This document shows, in pieces, positions 1 to 12,000 of a stretch of DNA of 64,000 nt (the first letter of the stretch is position 1; each line of letters begins with the position of its first letter). The notes beneath the pieces are model-generated. The model saw only the letters and a program-made list of their open reading frames with translations. It had not been told where the DNA came from and did no database searches. The translations under genes and the position numbers were made by a program. This stretch comes from Papilionanthe hookeriana x Papilionanthe teres (taxonomy: Eukaryota; Streptophyta; Magnoliopsida; Asparagales; Orchidaceae), in NCBI GenBank assembly GCA_022702705.1, contig CM040425.1, positions 5,658,001 through 5,722,000 on the forward strand, in the 5' to 3' direction.

Positions 1-1354
1 ACCTTAATATCTCACTCATTTCTTAATGAAATTGAGTGATTTTTGAACCTATGGAATCATCTAAGCATTTAGAATATTTCCATACGGTGATGTAACATTT
101 CTGGGCTAATATAACACATGATATTTCAAAAATACGAATTATTTTGTGAAAAATAATTGCATACCTTTGTCACAAGCAAATCAAGCTAGATCAGACCTTG
201 TAGTTGTCTTCTAGGACCCCAATGGAAGATTATTGCTGTAGCAATTTGATCCAGAAGTCGGGCTTAAAGGAGAATTTTGAAGAAGTGGTTGGTTTAGGCT
301 TTTTTTGAGTTTTACTCAAATTGACTCGATTAGGCTCAATCTATGGCTTGGATTTGATCCTAATGGACTGCTAAGACTCTTAAGAAGAGTTCTTATGTAG
401 AGGATCAGAGGATTTGAGCTGCCTATAGGCATTTCTAATTTTTTTTCTTCTCCTTACTAGGCTCGGGTTTGGGCTCTATTTATAGCCAAGGGGAGGCCAT
501 GGCTTAGCTTAAGTTGTTCTAGGGGAGATGTTATCTCCCCTATTAACCCATTGAAGGAGAAATTCGGCTGAGAGGATAACCATTGTTGTTTCTCCCAAGC
601 TTTCCATGATGAGCTTAATGTTTTGGCTCTCCTCCATTGGATCATGCAAGAGGTGTGAAATGAGCTGTAACTTCTCCTCCTTATGAGCTTACACATCACC
701 CTCTAACCTTAGCAAATGGTGACACATATGCTCTCCTCTCATGATTCCATTTAACCATGGTGAGGGGTGGGTTTAAGTTTGGTTCTCTCTCCATTGGCTA
801 GCTTGGGAGGTGGGAGATGAGGCTTGGTGTTGGTCGACCACCTCATGGCTAAGTAAGGGTGAGTCATGGCTTAGGGTGAAGGGGGAAGAGACACTTCACT
901 TTACCCATCATGATAGGTGTTAACCCATGGTTAAATGGATTTAAGCTTAATCTTATTATGTGTTAATATGTCTCATGGTGAGCTTAATTTAGTTTTAGCC
1001 TAATTAATTATGGGAAGGCCATGTGTTATCTTATGTCTTTTCTCTTTTTTCCTTCTTCTTTTTTTCTAAATTAATTTCCATTGTAATTAATCATGTTATT
1101 GTTAAAAATTGTTGTAAATTATTTTATTAATCAATTTATTAATTGAAAATAATTTCAAAATAAATAATTGATTAATTTTATTATTTTTGTTATTTTATGA
1201 TTTTCATTTTAATTAATTATGTCATTTAATTAAAATATTGAAAATTAAATCATTAATCATTTTAATTAATAAAAATAATTTTGAAATTAATTATTTGATT
1301 AATTTTGTTATTTTTTTATTTTATTTTTATCTATTTTGATTAAAATAGATAAGT
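1..1354. other. AT-rich non-coding stretch
   Basis: No gene is supported. 1070-1340 is very AT-rich, with repeated AATTAATTTTATTATTTTT-like strings in both orientations. The short minus-strand ORF at 457-699 has no recognisable family features. If the G1 model is right this is internal sequence of that element. Confidence 0.5.
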
Positions 1355-1823
1355 GTTGACCAATTTTGACCAAAGTTAACTTTTAGGTCAAAAGGTTGAC
1401 CTATGGGGTCAACTGGGTGGGTCATTGGGTCTGGTTTGACCATTTTGACCAAAGTTGACTTTTTAGGTCAAAAGGTTGACCTATGGGGTCAAAAGGGTTG
1501 GTCATTGGGTCTGGTTTGACCATTTTGACAAAAGTTGACTTTTTTAGGTTAAAAGGTTGACCTATGGGGCAACTGGGTTGGTCATTGGGTTTGGTTTGAA
1601 CATTTTGACCAAAGTTGACTTTTTAGGTCAAAAGGTTGACCTATGGGGTCAACAGGGTTGGACATTGGGACCGGTTTGACCATTTTGACCAAAGTTGACT
1701 TTTTAGGTCAAAAGGTTGACCTATGAAGTCAACTGGGTTGATCATTGGGTCTGGTTTGACAATTTTGACCAAAGTTGACTTTTTAGGTCAAAAGATATTG
1801 ACTCATTATAAATGAGGTCAACA
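1355..1823 (+). repeat. 80-bp tandem repeat, about six copies
   Basis: The string CATTTTGACCAAAGTTGACT recurs at 1441, 1521, 1601, 1681 and 1761 (the 1521 copy has one change, and the 1761 copy starts AATTTT), which fixes the period at 80 bp; a diverged copy starts near 1361. Each unit holds several TTGAC[C/T] cores on both strands and the dyad GTTGACC-TATG-GGGTCAAC. The last unit decays at about 1823 (ATGAGGTCAACA). There is no coding potential. Confidence 0.93.
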
Positions 1824-2275
1824 CTTGGGAAGGGCCATTCGTGGTCGAGACAGTATACTCAAGAGGTTCCTACCAGCTTGTGAATTGTCATGGAGAATGA
1901 CTTATGCTTCCAATTAATGGATGATATCTAAAGAAGTATTACGCAACCTGATGTTTCGAAGAATGAATTCTCATTCCTAGAAGCACAGACACAATAATCA
2001 CTTGTAACTGGGTCCGAACCCAAAAACTTAAAAATGGATGATAAAAATCATTAACAAAAAAAAATGTGTTAAAAAAAAGAAAACATGTAAAATCGTAATA
2101 ATAAAATGTTGATCTTTCCTTTTTAAATCAATTCATTCATGATCTTTCCTCATCCCTTCCTACTTTCTTTAAAATCTAAAAGAAATATATAAAAATTTTT
2201 CGTTAATAAATGTTTTTCTTATTGTTCTTGTTCTTAGTACGTACCCCTGATCCTTTCCTTATTTTTCGCAGGGAA
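1824..2275. other. Non-coding spacer before the ALKBH-like pseudogene
   Basis: No ORF is supported. 2040-2200 is A-rich. The stretch ends in a pyrimidine-rich tract and CAG at 2269-2271, five bases before the ATG at 2276. This resembles a 3' splice site, so the spacer could include the end of an intron. Confidence 0.4.
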
Positions 2276-3777
2276 ATGTCGAACGAGCGGTTGGTTCTGA
2301 ACTTTAAAAATGGCGTGAGTCTAGCACTTGATGAAAAGAGGGTAAGGGATGGAGCAGTGATTGAGATCGACTCTGATTTCACACCAGCCGAGCTACAATA
2401 TGAAGAAACTGATTGGACCCCAATTTACCGGGAAGAGCTCCGCAGCCATACAGTGATGAAATTGGGTGGCCCAAGTCAACAGTCCACCAGCAAGAAAAGA
2501 AAAGTAAACACCGCTCATGCAACGGGAGAAGACAAGAAAATAAAGTTCGTGGTTGCTACAGCAGAGGGCAGGCTTATCAGCGCCATGCCCACAGAAATAT
2601 AAGAAGTAAGGAGAGCTACTCTCACTCCTACTCAGCGAAGGAACAAGAATCGCGGAATATGCAAGATGCTGACCAGGCTGGTAGTGGATCAACAAGAAGA
2701 GACAGTTGCTAACATCAATACAAATACTTCAAAGAAATCGGTTCACCAGGAATCAAAAAAGAGAAATTCAATGCCAAGAACAGCAGAAAGGATAAAAGAA
2801 ATCCCAAGAAGAACGGAAACAGAATTGGCGCCACGACGCCATGCAGATGTACCAGTTTTAAGGAGTCTTGTTGCGAAAGCAACCTCGGAGGATGTCCCAA
2901 TAGAGACTATCCCCGAGGGGCCAGGACATGCAGGAGAGCGTGCTGGGGTTGAACCATACATCCCACATTACGTTACCAGGCCTTGCCGATTGTAGATAAT
3001 TCCGGAATACGAGCTAGAAAGGATGCAGAATGTTGAGAAGAAAACTTTTGAATATTTTGAAAGGATTCGAGGCAGGAGGATCAACATCTTAGAGGGCCTT
3101 GAGCTGCATACAGATGTGTTCTCAGATTACGAACATCAGCAATTTGTAGACTACATCGTTGAACTTCAGAAAATGGGTCGAGCTGGCCGCCTAAGGGAAA
3201 AGACCTATTCAGAACCCCAAGATGGATGCCAGGAAAAGGAAGAGTTACGATCCAATGCGGGTGTTTCTACAACTTCGCGGTAGACAGAAAAGGAAATCCA
3301 CCAGGGATACTCCGTCACAGTGAGGTGGATCCGATGCCAAGAATTATTAAGAGAATGGTAAAGAGGATGGTGGCATGGAGGGTATTGCTCGCAGACTGCA
3401 TACCCAACAGCTGCATCATTAATATCTACAAGGAGGGCGACTGCATACCTCCACACATAGACCATCATGACTTCATCAGACCTTTCTGCACAGTGTCTTT
3501 TGTCAACTAGTGCAACATCATGTTCGGATCTGACCTCCAGATTGCAGGCCCCAGAAAATTCCGAGGGCCGGTGGAGATACCACTACCGGTAGGTTCCGTC
3601 TTGGTGTTAAAAGGAAATGGAGAGGATGTAGCAAAACATTGCATTCCAGGAGTGCCTGTTGAATGAATCTCCGTCACTTTCAGGAGGATGGATGATAGAA
3701 AAATGCCTTTCCACTTTCAGCCAGATCCAGAGTTAGGAGCCTTCGACCTTACGAGCTGTGAGCTACATGGGAGATAG
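2276..3777 (+). pseudogene. Broken ALKBH9/10-like 2OG-Fe(II) dioxygenase
   Basis: The C-terminal half is recognisable as a plant ALKBH9/ALKBH10-type AlkB homologue; this family demethylates N6-methyladenosine in RNA. Visible hallmarks are the INILEGLELHTDVFS segment (3080s), the iron motif H-x-D in CIPPHIDHHDF (His 3454, Asp 3460), the GSVLVLKGNGEDVAKH segment with the distal His (3637), and the 2OG-binding Arg in SVTFRR (3682-3687). The first part (from ATG 2276) is a lysine/arginine-rich region I do not recognise. One frame runs 2276-3220 with stops at 2600 (TAA) and 2993 (TAG). A frameshift near 3222 moves to the frame carrying the catalytic core, which has stops at 3508 (TAG) and 3664 (TGA) and ends at 3775. 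No intron is apparent within the 700-bp core, so a retrocopy or element-borne copy is likely. It cannot make the full protein. The family call is secure; the carrier is inferred. Confidence 0.85.
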
Positions 3778-4659
3778 CACACCTCCAATGCACATCCAAA
3801 CGACATTTCCTGCCAAGGGTGGCTTGGAAGGTGATGTTATTGTCCATGTATCTTACTATTCATACATGGATTTTGACAGATGCTTTTGGAAGAATCAACA
3901 AGAATCTTACACAATCCGTTTTGGATTTATGTGGATTGCCTGAGATATTGAATTTCCAAGGAAGATATCATCATGTTTTGGATCAGACTATGTGATGTAT
4001 TTTCAACAAATTGAAATGGAAACGACTATGTCATGTTTTGCCTTCACCTCTTTTGTGCAAATTGACTGGGAAACGCCATTAAGTTAAATGAACTTCGAAC
4101 AAAGAACGAAGGAAAAATAGAAAATAAATAAGAACTCTTTTTAAGAATCTGAATGTCAAAATAAAGTCCAAATTAACACGAACCCTAAATAAACAAAAAA
4201 ATTGAAATTGAATCACCAAAACAAACGAAACGAGCCTAAATCTCGAACTGAACTCCAATTTGAATTCATCAATTCAAATCTTTCAATTCTTCTTTTGACT
4301 GAAATCCATTTGAAACTCTTTTGAATCCTCTTTTGAGTTGATTCTTCCCCACATAAAACTTCAATTTTGGTTTCAAACTTCAAAACTCCGAATCTGAAAT
4401 TCCCCAGTCTCAGACTATTCTCAAACCTTTTCTAATCTCCACGATCGCTTTCCTCTTCTGAGAAGGTCGACTGAGTCTACTGACACTGAACCACGAAATC
4501 ATCGATTTGGTTCTGATGGCATGGATTCATATCCTTCGCCAAACAATCAAAATTTGATCAACTCTCTTGGGATGTGAAACACTTTCATGTCTCATTCCAA
4601 TCTTCCACTAAACTGAAATTTCCACAAAATCTTCCAAACTAAATCAAATACAAACTTTT
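3778..4659. other. Non-coding spacer
   Basis: AT-rich sequence between the ALKBH-like remnant and the minisatellite. The small ORF at 3758-3943 has no recognisable domain. I see nothing else. Confidence 0.5.
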
Positions 4660-5670
4660 GGGATCAGTACCTAAATTGTGATTCTCTCTTTCGAGACTGA
4701 TACCAAATTCCAGTTCTCTCCTTTCGAGATCGGTACCAAATTATGACTCTCTCTTCGAGATTGATACTTAATTTCAATTCTCTCTTTCGAGACTGGTACC
4801 AAATTCTAGTTCTCTCCTTTCGAGCTCGGTACCATATTCTGACTCTCTTTCCGAGATTGATACTAAATTTCAATTCTCTCTTTTGAGACTGGTACCAAAT
4901 TCCAGTTCTCTCCTTTCGAGGTCGGTACGAAATTCCGACTCTCTCTTCGAGATTGATACTAAATTTCAATTCTCTCTTTCGAGACTGGTACCAAATTCCA
5001 GTTCTCTCCTTTCGAGGTCGGTACTAAATTCCGACTCTTTCCAAGATTGATACTAAATTTCAATTCTCTCTTTTGAGACTGGTACTAAATTCGAGTTCTC
5101 TCCTTTCGAGGTCAGTACCAAATTTCGACTCTCTTTTCGAGATTGATACTAAATTTCAATTCTCTCTTTCAAGAATGGTACCAAATTCCAGTTCTCTCCT
5201 TTCGAGGTTGGTACCAAATTCCGACTCTCTTTCCGAGATTGATACTAAATTTCAATTTCTTTTGAGACTGGTACCAAATTTCAGTTTTCTCCTTTCGAGG
5301 TCGGTACCAAATTCTGACTCTCTTTCCGAGATTGATACTAAATTTCAATTCTCTCTTTCGAGACTGGTATTAAATTCCAGTTCTCTCTTTTCGAGGTCGG
5401 TACCAAATTCCGACTCTCTTTTCGAGATTGATACCAAATTTCAATTCTCTCTTTCAAGACTAGTACCAAATTCTAGTTCTCTCCTTTCGAGGTCGGTACC
5501 AAATTTCGACTCTCTTTTAGAGATTGCTACCAAATTTCAATTCTCTCTTTCGAGACTGGTACCAAATTCCAGTTCTCATTTTGAGATCAATACCTAAATT
5601 ATAATTCTCATCCTTTTCAATCAATACTTAAATTCCGACTCTCACTTCGGGGCTGGTACCTAAATTCCAG
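4660..5670. repeat. 96-bp minisatellite built from three ~32-bp subunits
   Basis: The start ATTCTCTCTTTCGAGAC (or a near match) recurs at 4681, 4777, 4873, 4969, 5063, 5159, 5255, 5348, 5444 and 5540, giving spacings of 96 bp with occasional 93-94. Each unit contains three diverged 32-bp blocks of the form CTCTC-TTTCGAG-x-GGTACCAAATT. Because 96 and 32+32+32 keep frame, long repetitive ORFs appear on both strands (for example 5073-5597 plus, 4664-4969 minus); they are artefacts. Array edges are degenerate. Confidence 0.93.
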
Positions 5671-6037
5671 TTCTCTTTGTAAATCTTGAGGTTGGAACCT
5701 AGGTTCTGATTCTCATTTCAAATTCAGAATTTTCCTGAATCGATTTTAAATTAAACTTCAATCGAAATTGAAACTCGAAACAAATCAAAAATTCAAACTC
5801 AAAATTGAAACTTGGAATAAAAAAGAAACGGATCTAAAATCTAATCTATCCTTCTCCAGATCTCGTGATCTGGAATTCACTTCCTTTTCTTTTCCCCAGC
5901 GAGAGTTCAGGGATCTTCAGTCTTGGAGGTTTACCTATTACTCCCCAGCGAAAATTTTTCTGTGCTTCGTTCTAAGTGTGTCACTTAGACGTCTGTGTTG
6001 GTTTTGTTGATCTTGTCAGCCAACGCCAATATGCGCA
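5671..6037. other. Non-coding spacer before the polypurine tract
   Basis: Pyrimidine-rich sequence with no supported gene; the 80-codon ORF at 5768-6010 shows no family features. Confidence 0.45.
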
Positions 6038-6077
6038 GTGTGCTCCGTCAGCACACCACACCTATTGGGGGTCCATT
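6038..6077 (+). promoter_or_regulatory. Hairpin plus polypurine-tract-like site before the 7.2-kb segment
   Basis: GTGTGCT (6038-6044) pairs perfectly with AGCACAC (6050-6056) over a 5-nt loop. Six bases on, ATTGGGGGTCCATT ends directly at the TGTTGACC start of the repeated segment at 6078. A G-run immediately before a TG start is the usual position of the plus-strand primer in an LTR retrotransposon. Assignment is by position and composition only. Confidence 0.45.
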
Positions 6078-9000
6078 TGTTGACCTCATTTTTTAGGAGG
6101 TCTTTTCTCTTCTCTCTCCTTAGTACTTAGGATCTAGCCATAGGGCTTCTCCTTGACTATCTTAGAGGAATAGAAATGGGACCCATCACTTAGAAATTCA
6201 AACACTTATTGGCTCCCTTCAAACCCCATAAGTTTGATTATAAACTCCTAAGCCACTTGGAGGGTTAAAATCAAATGTGGAGGTTTAAAGGATGAGTTTC
6301 CTATATGACTCTTTGGCCTTAGGATTACCCTGGGTGGCCTGGTCTGGTGAGGGTTGACTTGCACACACCTCACTCCCACACACTCATTCCAAGCCCTAAA
6401 AATACCTTTAACCAATTTGACTCCCTGACTCATGTAGGTAACTCATATGGATGGACCTTAACCCCTAAGCCCCTGGTTAAGAGGGTTAGGAACAACATAT
6501 TGAGTGCCTAAGATGAGTCCTCTCATGGCTTTTGTGAGCTTAACATGGCTTCATGGCTCAACCAAAATGGTTTCATTTCACTCACACTTAATCAATCTTC
6601 ATTTTCCCAAAATTTCAATTTTTGACCCCGGGGTTCTAAACCCACCAAACCTACCAAATGTCTTTGAAATTGCCCAAAATTTGCAAAATTGCCTAAATAC
6701 CCAAAATTCCTCAAGGTCAATCCTAAACATTCTCCCCACTCAAATTGATCATCCATGACCAAATACACCAAAATTTTCAAAATACCCCCTCAATACCCTC
6801 CAAATACCCAAAATACCCTTTTTAACCAAAAATTCCAAAAATTCCCAGAAAATTCCAAAAAATCCCAAATGTTTCTAATTTCATTTTGTTCAACTACACC
6901 ATAAGCCAATTTTGTTAATTTAGCCCACGTTTACCAAAACCCCCCAATTTGACCTATCTTTAACCTAAGTGGACCCAATGTCCAACCAAACCACTCCAAT
7001 TGACCTCAATTTTGATCTAATTTAATCCTAAACTTCAATTTAATATCCCAAATACCAATTTAGACCAAACCCAAACCTAATTTCATCAACATGTGGATCC
7101 AATTTCAATTTGAAGCTTAAAGCCCAATTTTGGCCCATGACTTAAACTTAGCCCAAACCAACCCAACTCAACTCCAATTAACCCCAAATCTTTTCCTAAA
7201 CCTTCCTAACATCCCCACAAACAAAACACTAACATGATTTGCCCCAATTTGAAACCAAACTCCACCCAAACCTAACCCAAACCAAAAATCCCCAATTTGG
7301 CCTAAATCAATCATGAACCCAAATGAGCCCAAATCCCAAAATCAAAGCCAAACAAAAATTGAAAACTCTTTTTTATACCCCCATAAACATTTTTCAACAT
7401 TAATTTTACATCAAACCCAACAATGGTCCAACCTTAACCCAAGTTAGCCCAATTTGATCCACTTTGGCCTCATTACCAAAAAGCCTAAATTAAACCCAAT
7501 TCAACTCAAAATCACCTCAAACTTGATCCAAATTACTCATGATACATTCTTAAACCAATCCCAACATTTATTTGACACGACCCGTCACCAATTTTTATCC
7601 ATCAATTTATTTCAAAACCTAAATGCTCACTTCCTTAAACCATTTTAAAAGCCCATCCAAAATGATTTAATAAAGCCCAAAAATTGGCTCTAAAGCCCAC
7701 ATGACAATTTCTTCTCATCATACCTTTAATTGATATCATCCCTAAGTCCTAAATCAATAATAAAAAAATCCAAATCAAGCCTCATGCCAATTTCCCCTAA
7801 ACTCATCAAAAATCCCAAAATCCATTTCCATGTAAGTGAGCCAAGCCACTCCTAAGCCAAATGGAGCCATTGAGCCATGCACAAGCCACATGAGATCCAT
7901 GAAAGCTACTTTATAAATCACCAAGCCATTAATGGTAAGAGATGGGAACTCTTTCCTAACCTATGATTAAACATTTTAACCTAACCCATGCTTCACCTAA
8001 ACCCAAAATTAATCTAAATAAGCTTGGATGGAGACTTCTCCACTCAAAACCAGCTGACTCACCTGACTCCCCACAGCACCTAAAGTCCCTTGGTGGGTGC
8101 ACCTAGCCCAAAATCATGGTTTGACCAAACCAAACACAAAATGACCCTTCCCCCTTACCACTTAAATCAAACTCCTTTACACATGGCCAAAGCCAATTGA
8201 GCTCACCAACTTTCAGCCCTAACCCCACTGAGTCAGATGGTGACCTGACCCTGGCCGGCCAGCCACCATAGCCGCCGGAAAACACCAGGCCGAGAGCCTT
8301 ATTTGGCTTCAAAAAATTCAAAACCACTGGCTGAGTTGTCCCAACCTAAATGGACACCATGGATGTTCTTCTCCTCCCCTGAGCAGCTGATCCCAGCCTC
8401 AAATTGCCCCTTGGAAGACCTCCAACCACCTCTATTTAGACTCACCACCCTCTCGGCCAAAAGGGGTGCTGAATAAAAACCTTACCAAAACTCTGTCAAA
8501 ATCAGTCCAGACCCTTCTCCAAACACAAAGCACTTGATCCCCACTGAAATGCAGCCCTAAAACCCCCTCTGTGAGCTCAATTTCTGAGTTCAATTTTGAG
8601 CCCAAAAATAGGACATTTCACCACAGTGAGCCAATCCTCAAATTGATTGACCCTACACCTTCAACAGACCAAGAGAAGAAGTTCCCCAGCAAAAGCCCCC
8701 TCTCGAGGCCAGCCATTTCTTCTATCAGCCAAGCTTTGAAATCGGACTTGGTGGAAGTCTGGTCTAGACAATTCACCAGGGCTAGAGGCTTCATTCTTAG
8801 GCTCCTCCAGCTCGAACGAACATGCCGAGCACGTTCAGTCGAGGCCTCACCTCCTGAACCAAGGTATGGGGACTTCTCCTTAACCCGAGCTTCCAACGAT
8901 TCTCCATTGCATTTGAGTTAATTTCAATGCATGTTAGCCGTATAGATGTGTTTGTCTCTTCAAGACGAGTTCATAGAGCATAAGAACATGAGATTTAGTG

Positions 9001-12000
9001 GAGAGATGAGGGAGATCTTAGGGTTTTAGTGTGGACGGCTCTCGGGACACACCAGTCGGAGACGATGACCAACAGCCGTTGGATCGCATGTGTATCAGAT
9101 GGACGATCCAGATCGAGCCGGACGAGGAGATGGAGCGAGACCGTGGAACGCGGGGCTGCTGACTCAGGTGGCGGCGTCGAATAGGAGCGCCCCGCGTAGG
9201 GCTTCGGAGTTGCCGAGGTTGACGCGGCGCTGACTGGGTTAAGTAGATAAATAGGGTATTTAGGAATTATTTAAATACCAGAAACTTCAAAAATCCATAT
9301 CTTTGTGTAGAAAAATCACAAAAATAAAATAAAAACACCCTCTTGCTCAATGAACAGAGGAGAACAATGTGGAAAAGAATTAAGTTGTTTTGATGAATAT
9401 TTTATTTTTAATTAATTATTTACTGATTTCAGTATTTTAATTCTCCATGCATGTATACAATTCACCATGGCATGAGACCATAGGGCTTTTGTAGCCTTTG
9501 TTCTTGGGAACATTCCCTGAATTTTCCAAGGCCAGAGGCCATCTTTATGGTAAGATATTGATTTTTCAAATTTATGTATCTGTTTTGCCATTTTAATTCC
9601 AGTAATTAGCATGTTGGTTAGAAAATTTTAGGAAAATTTAGGGAGGTATCTTATGACCAGAGGACCCTAGAAAAATTTTGGTTTGGTTGAACTCTTTAAG
9701 AATAACCCTAATTGGTCTAAACACCCAAAACTAAATTTTAATTAATCAGGATTAACCACACACCAAAACTACTTGAAAATAATTCTCCACAGTCACTTAG
9801 GATGTAGAGAACCTCATATAAAAATTTGAAGTCAATTGAAAATAATTTAACCCATTAAATGAATTATTTAAGTTGTATGACCACTTTTAAAATTAAAAAA
9901 ATTATAAAACCTAAAATATATTTCAAAAATTCACCAAATTGGTTTTGTGGGCTCTATGATATCAGAGGAGTCTAAGAAAATTAAAATTTGAATTTTTCAA
10001 AAATTTTCTTTTTTCACCGTATTTTTAATATTTTAATAATTAAAATATAATAAAAATCACAAAAATATTAAAAATTATAAAAATGTCACATTTTGCCTCC
10101 TAATCACTTAGGAACAAACCAAATATTTTTCTCAAGTTTATAGGTTAAGAAATTGAATTTTAAAGCCTTAAGACAATTTTAAATATTAAAATATGAATTT
10201 CCCCACATTTTCACTAAATTAATTCTAGTAAATCAAAGAAAAATCAGAAAAATATAAAATTTGTTTCTCTGAACTCCTTGAGGTCAGAGGGACTTAAGAA
10301 AAATATAAAATCTATTTTTCAACTTTAATTTTTTTTATAATTAATTAACACTCCAAAATTAAAAATAATTATAATAAATAAAATATAATTTAAAAAATCA
10401 CCAAAATTGGTCTAAGTGGTCCTCTGGTCAGTAGGAACATTCCATAATTTTCTTAAGGATAGGAACCTAACTTTGGTCATGTTGTTGAATTTTCGTTGAA
10501 AACCCTCATTTTCTCATAAAAATAAATATTTAAATTAAATTAAATTCAGAAAAATCACATTTTCTCCTCTAGTGTCTTAATTGACATATGAGTGAAGTGA
10601 CATAAAAATTTTAAATTCATTTGATCTTAATTTGATGAATTATGAAATAAATAAGCCTAAAGGGGCATAAAGGTAATTAAAGACTCTAACCCTAATTAAT
10701 AATTAGGTCTAATAAAAAAGGGAGGGTAAAATATCTGATCTTAATTTTTTTTTCATTCTATAATTAAAACTTAAATAATTAAGAGGTAGAAACCCATTAA
10801 TCATCTTGAAAATATTTAAAGTAAACCTTAATTAATTAAATAATTAAAATTTTGGAAGAATAATCAAAATTTGGATTATTAAAGTTGGGGATGTGACTTA
10901 GGAAGATACCAATTCTTTAATTTGAAATCCATAAATAAATTACTTTGATAATATTTAACTCTTAATTAAACTGAAGATGATAATTGGAATTAATAATTAA
11001 GTAATTAAAAATAGAATTAAACTTTAAAATATTAAGTGATTTAATAACTTAATTAAATTAAATTAAGAATAGTAAAATTAATTTATCATTTGAAAACAAA
11101 ACTTAATCAAATTTAAAACATTAAAACTAATTTGAAATATTAAGATCATTAAAATATAAAGATTTAATAGAATTAAAACAACTTGAGCACTATTCCAAAC
11201 TTAAAATTATATAACTAAACCAAATTATTTCAAATCATCAATTTCCTAAATTAAGAATTGTTAAAAGTATTTAACAAATTAATTTGCCCCGAAAGGATTT
11301 CATTATCATAACTCTTAAATGAAGCATTAAGTGAAATGTCACTTTACTCATCGGTTAATCAAATGTCCAAGTTCACTGAGTAAGAGACAGAACTCAACTA
11401 AACTTTGAGTTGAGTAATTCACCAGTACAATAAAAATCATTTGGACTCAAAATAATCTCAGAAGTGTTGAAAAGATGTTTAGGACTCGTCCTAAGTAATT
11501 TCTCAATATGATGAGAAGTTTTAGAAGAACAACTGAACTTAATTGTTCTTTGATGAAGAAAATCATGCTTAACAAAACACAAGAACCTAGACGTCATAGG
11601 AATTGACTAGCTATAGGATTAGGATTTTTGTAGACAACCAAAACCTTCCCTTAGTTTTACTTAGATGTTTCTTGCTAATATATAAATGCTCTAACATGTG
11701 TTTTAAGTGTAGCTTGGAATGACTAGAAGACCATCCAGGTACGCTTTTATTTTATTGCAATTTACTTACCTGTACTGCGCTTTACTTTTCTTGCATGTTA
11801 AACAAGAATGTCACCTTGTATGAAAACTGAAACCTTTAGGGTAGCCACAAAACTGAAACCAAAACTAAATTAAAAGTCACAACAAGATAAAATTCACCGC
11901 CACAACATTTCAAAATATAAAATAACTCAAAATTTAATCACAAGCAGAACACAAAACTATAACTACAACTAAATTAAAACGTCTCGTTGGATGATCGAGA

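Noticed and set aside
1355..1823. 80-bp array as a CRISPR-like structure
   Set aside because: Units are contiguous diverged tandem repeats without unique spacers, in plant DNA.
1790..1823. LTR terminus on the minus strand at 1823 (TGTTGACCTCAT, like the 7.2-kb segment start)
   Set aside because: The TTGACC/GGTCAA match is explained by the decaying last unit of the 80-bp array, and no matching LTR body follows.
2393..2961. Minus-strand ORFs opposite the ALKBH-like remnant
   Set aside because: Shadows of the plus-strand frame, with no family features.
3226..3510. Possibility that the AlkB-like domain comes from a plant RNA virus (some carry AlkB domains)
   Set aside because: The EGDC-I-P-P-H-I-D-x-H-D-F and P-L-P-V-G-S-V-L-V-L context is that of plant nuclear ALKBH9/10 proteins, and no viral replicase or coat sequence lies nearby.
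4664..5597. Long repetitive ORFs on both strands of the minisatellite (for example 174 codons at 5073-5597)
   Set aside because: The unit length of 96 bp is divisible by three, so any stop-free frame stays open; both strands are open and no family is recognisable.
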